Of a stretch of DNA of 6,176 nucleotides, positions 6,044 through 6,176 are shown piece by piece (position 1 is the stretch's first letter; every line of letters starts with the position of its first letter). Under the pieces are notes generated by a model that searched no databases, had not been told where the DNA came from, and worked only from the letters and a program-made list of their open reading frames with translations. The position numbers were made by a program, and so were the translations under genes. The DNA lies in contig CAMWTF010000161.1 of assembly GCA_947177105.1 (NCBI GenBank), forward strand, positions 1 through 6,176, given 5' to 3'. The stretch comes from an uncultured Lachnospiraceae bacterium (GTDB taxonomy: Bacteria; Bacillota; Clostridia; Lachnospirales; Lachnospiraceae).

Positions 6044-6176
6044 TCACTCCAAATCCTCCACCTTGTCATACCCATACTTTTCCAGAACGGTCCGAAGCTG
6101 TTTCCTTGCCCTGACAAGCTGGGTGCGGATTGTGGAAGAGCGTTTGTGCAGCAGCCGGCCTATCTCCTCTGTGGAC
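6044..6176 (-). CDS. ECF-type RNA polymerase sigma factor (C-terminal region 4, cut by window edge)
   Basis: The last 43 residues are visible, running from STEEIGRLLHKRSSTIRTQL through VRARKQLRTVLEKYGYD to the stop at 6044-6046. This is the sigma-70 region 4.2 helix-turn-helix, which contacts the -35 element: S-T-E-E-I-G-x-L-L starts the first helix and S-S-T-I-R-T-Q-L-x-R-A-R is the recognition helix of sigma-70 family ECF factors. Regions 2 and the start codon lie beyond the right edge. The gene is followed after 21 bases by the membrane anti-sigma-like gene on the same strand, so the two form an operon. Its promoter, often self-recognised in such systems, is outside the window. Confidence 0.88.
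   Translation of the reverse strand, partial: STEEIGRLLHKRSSTIRTQLVRARKQLRTVLEKYGYDKVEDLE

Noticed and set aside
1..6176. CRISPR arrays, tRNA or rRNA genes, insertion sequences, phage genes
   Set aside because: No regularly spaced repeats, cloverleaf or rRNA-like segments, transposase motifs or terminal inverted repeats were seen on either strand.

Overview
The window looks like a low-to-moderate GC Firmicutes chromosome segment, most likely an anaerobic clostridial genome of the Lachnospiraceae type. The grounds are consistently strong GGAGG-type ribosome binding sites, an [FeFe]-hydrogenase-derived sensor, a BlaI/MecI-type repressor, an ECF sigma/anti-sigma pair and compact hairpin terminators. 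Family and genus are inference; no taxonomic marker gene is present.

Layout, left to right. (1) Positions 1-143, minus: the N-terminus of a BlaI/MecI/CopY-type repressor, cut by the window edge. (2) 257-296: a strong hairpin terminator. (3) 302-1195, minus: a LacX-like aldose 1-epimerase. (4) 1262-3208, minus: a 648-residue soluble protein joining two [4Fe-4S] clusters, an [FeFe]-hydrogenase H-cluster domain, a further Fe-S domain and a methyl-accepting chemotaxis signalling hairpin. (5) 3209-3591: a 383-base divergent intergenic region with one promoter in each direction. (6) 3592-4788, plus: a MerR-type DNA-binding domain fused to a class I SAM methyltransferase. (7) 4800-4839: a bidirectional terminator between convergent genes. 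(8) 4853-6022, minus: a single-pass membrane protein that looks like a DUF4179-type anti-sigma factor. (9) 6044-6176, minus: the C-terminal region 4 of an ECF sigma factor, cut by the window edge, 21 bases upstream of gene 8.

How the genes may work together. The window is dominated by sensing and gene control. The central gene is the most interesting: all four cysteines expected to hold the H-cluster are kept, but the proton-relay cysteine of catalytic hydrogenases is a proline, and the output module is a chemoreceptor tip. This points to a redox or H2 sensor rather than a metabolic hydrogenase. The divergently transcribed MerR-methyltransferase has a promoter with the long 19-bp spacer typical of MerR-controlled promoters, so it may control itself and perhaps its neighbour. 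The epimerase probably rides on the hydrogenase-sensor transcript. The sigma and membrane protein genes form a separate two-gene signalling operon.
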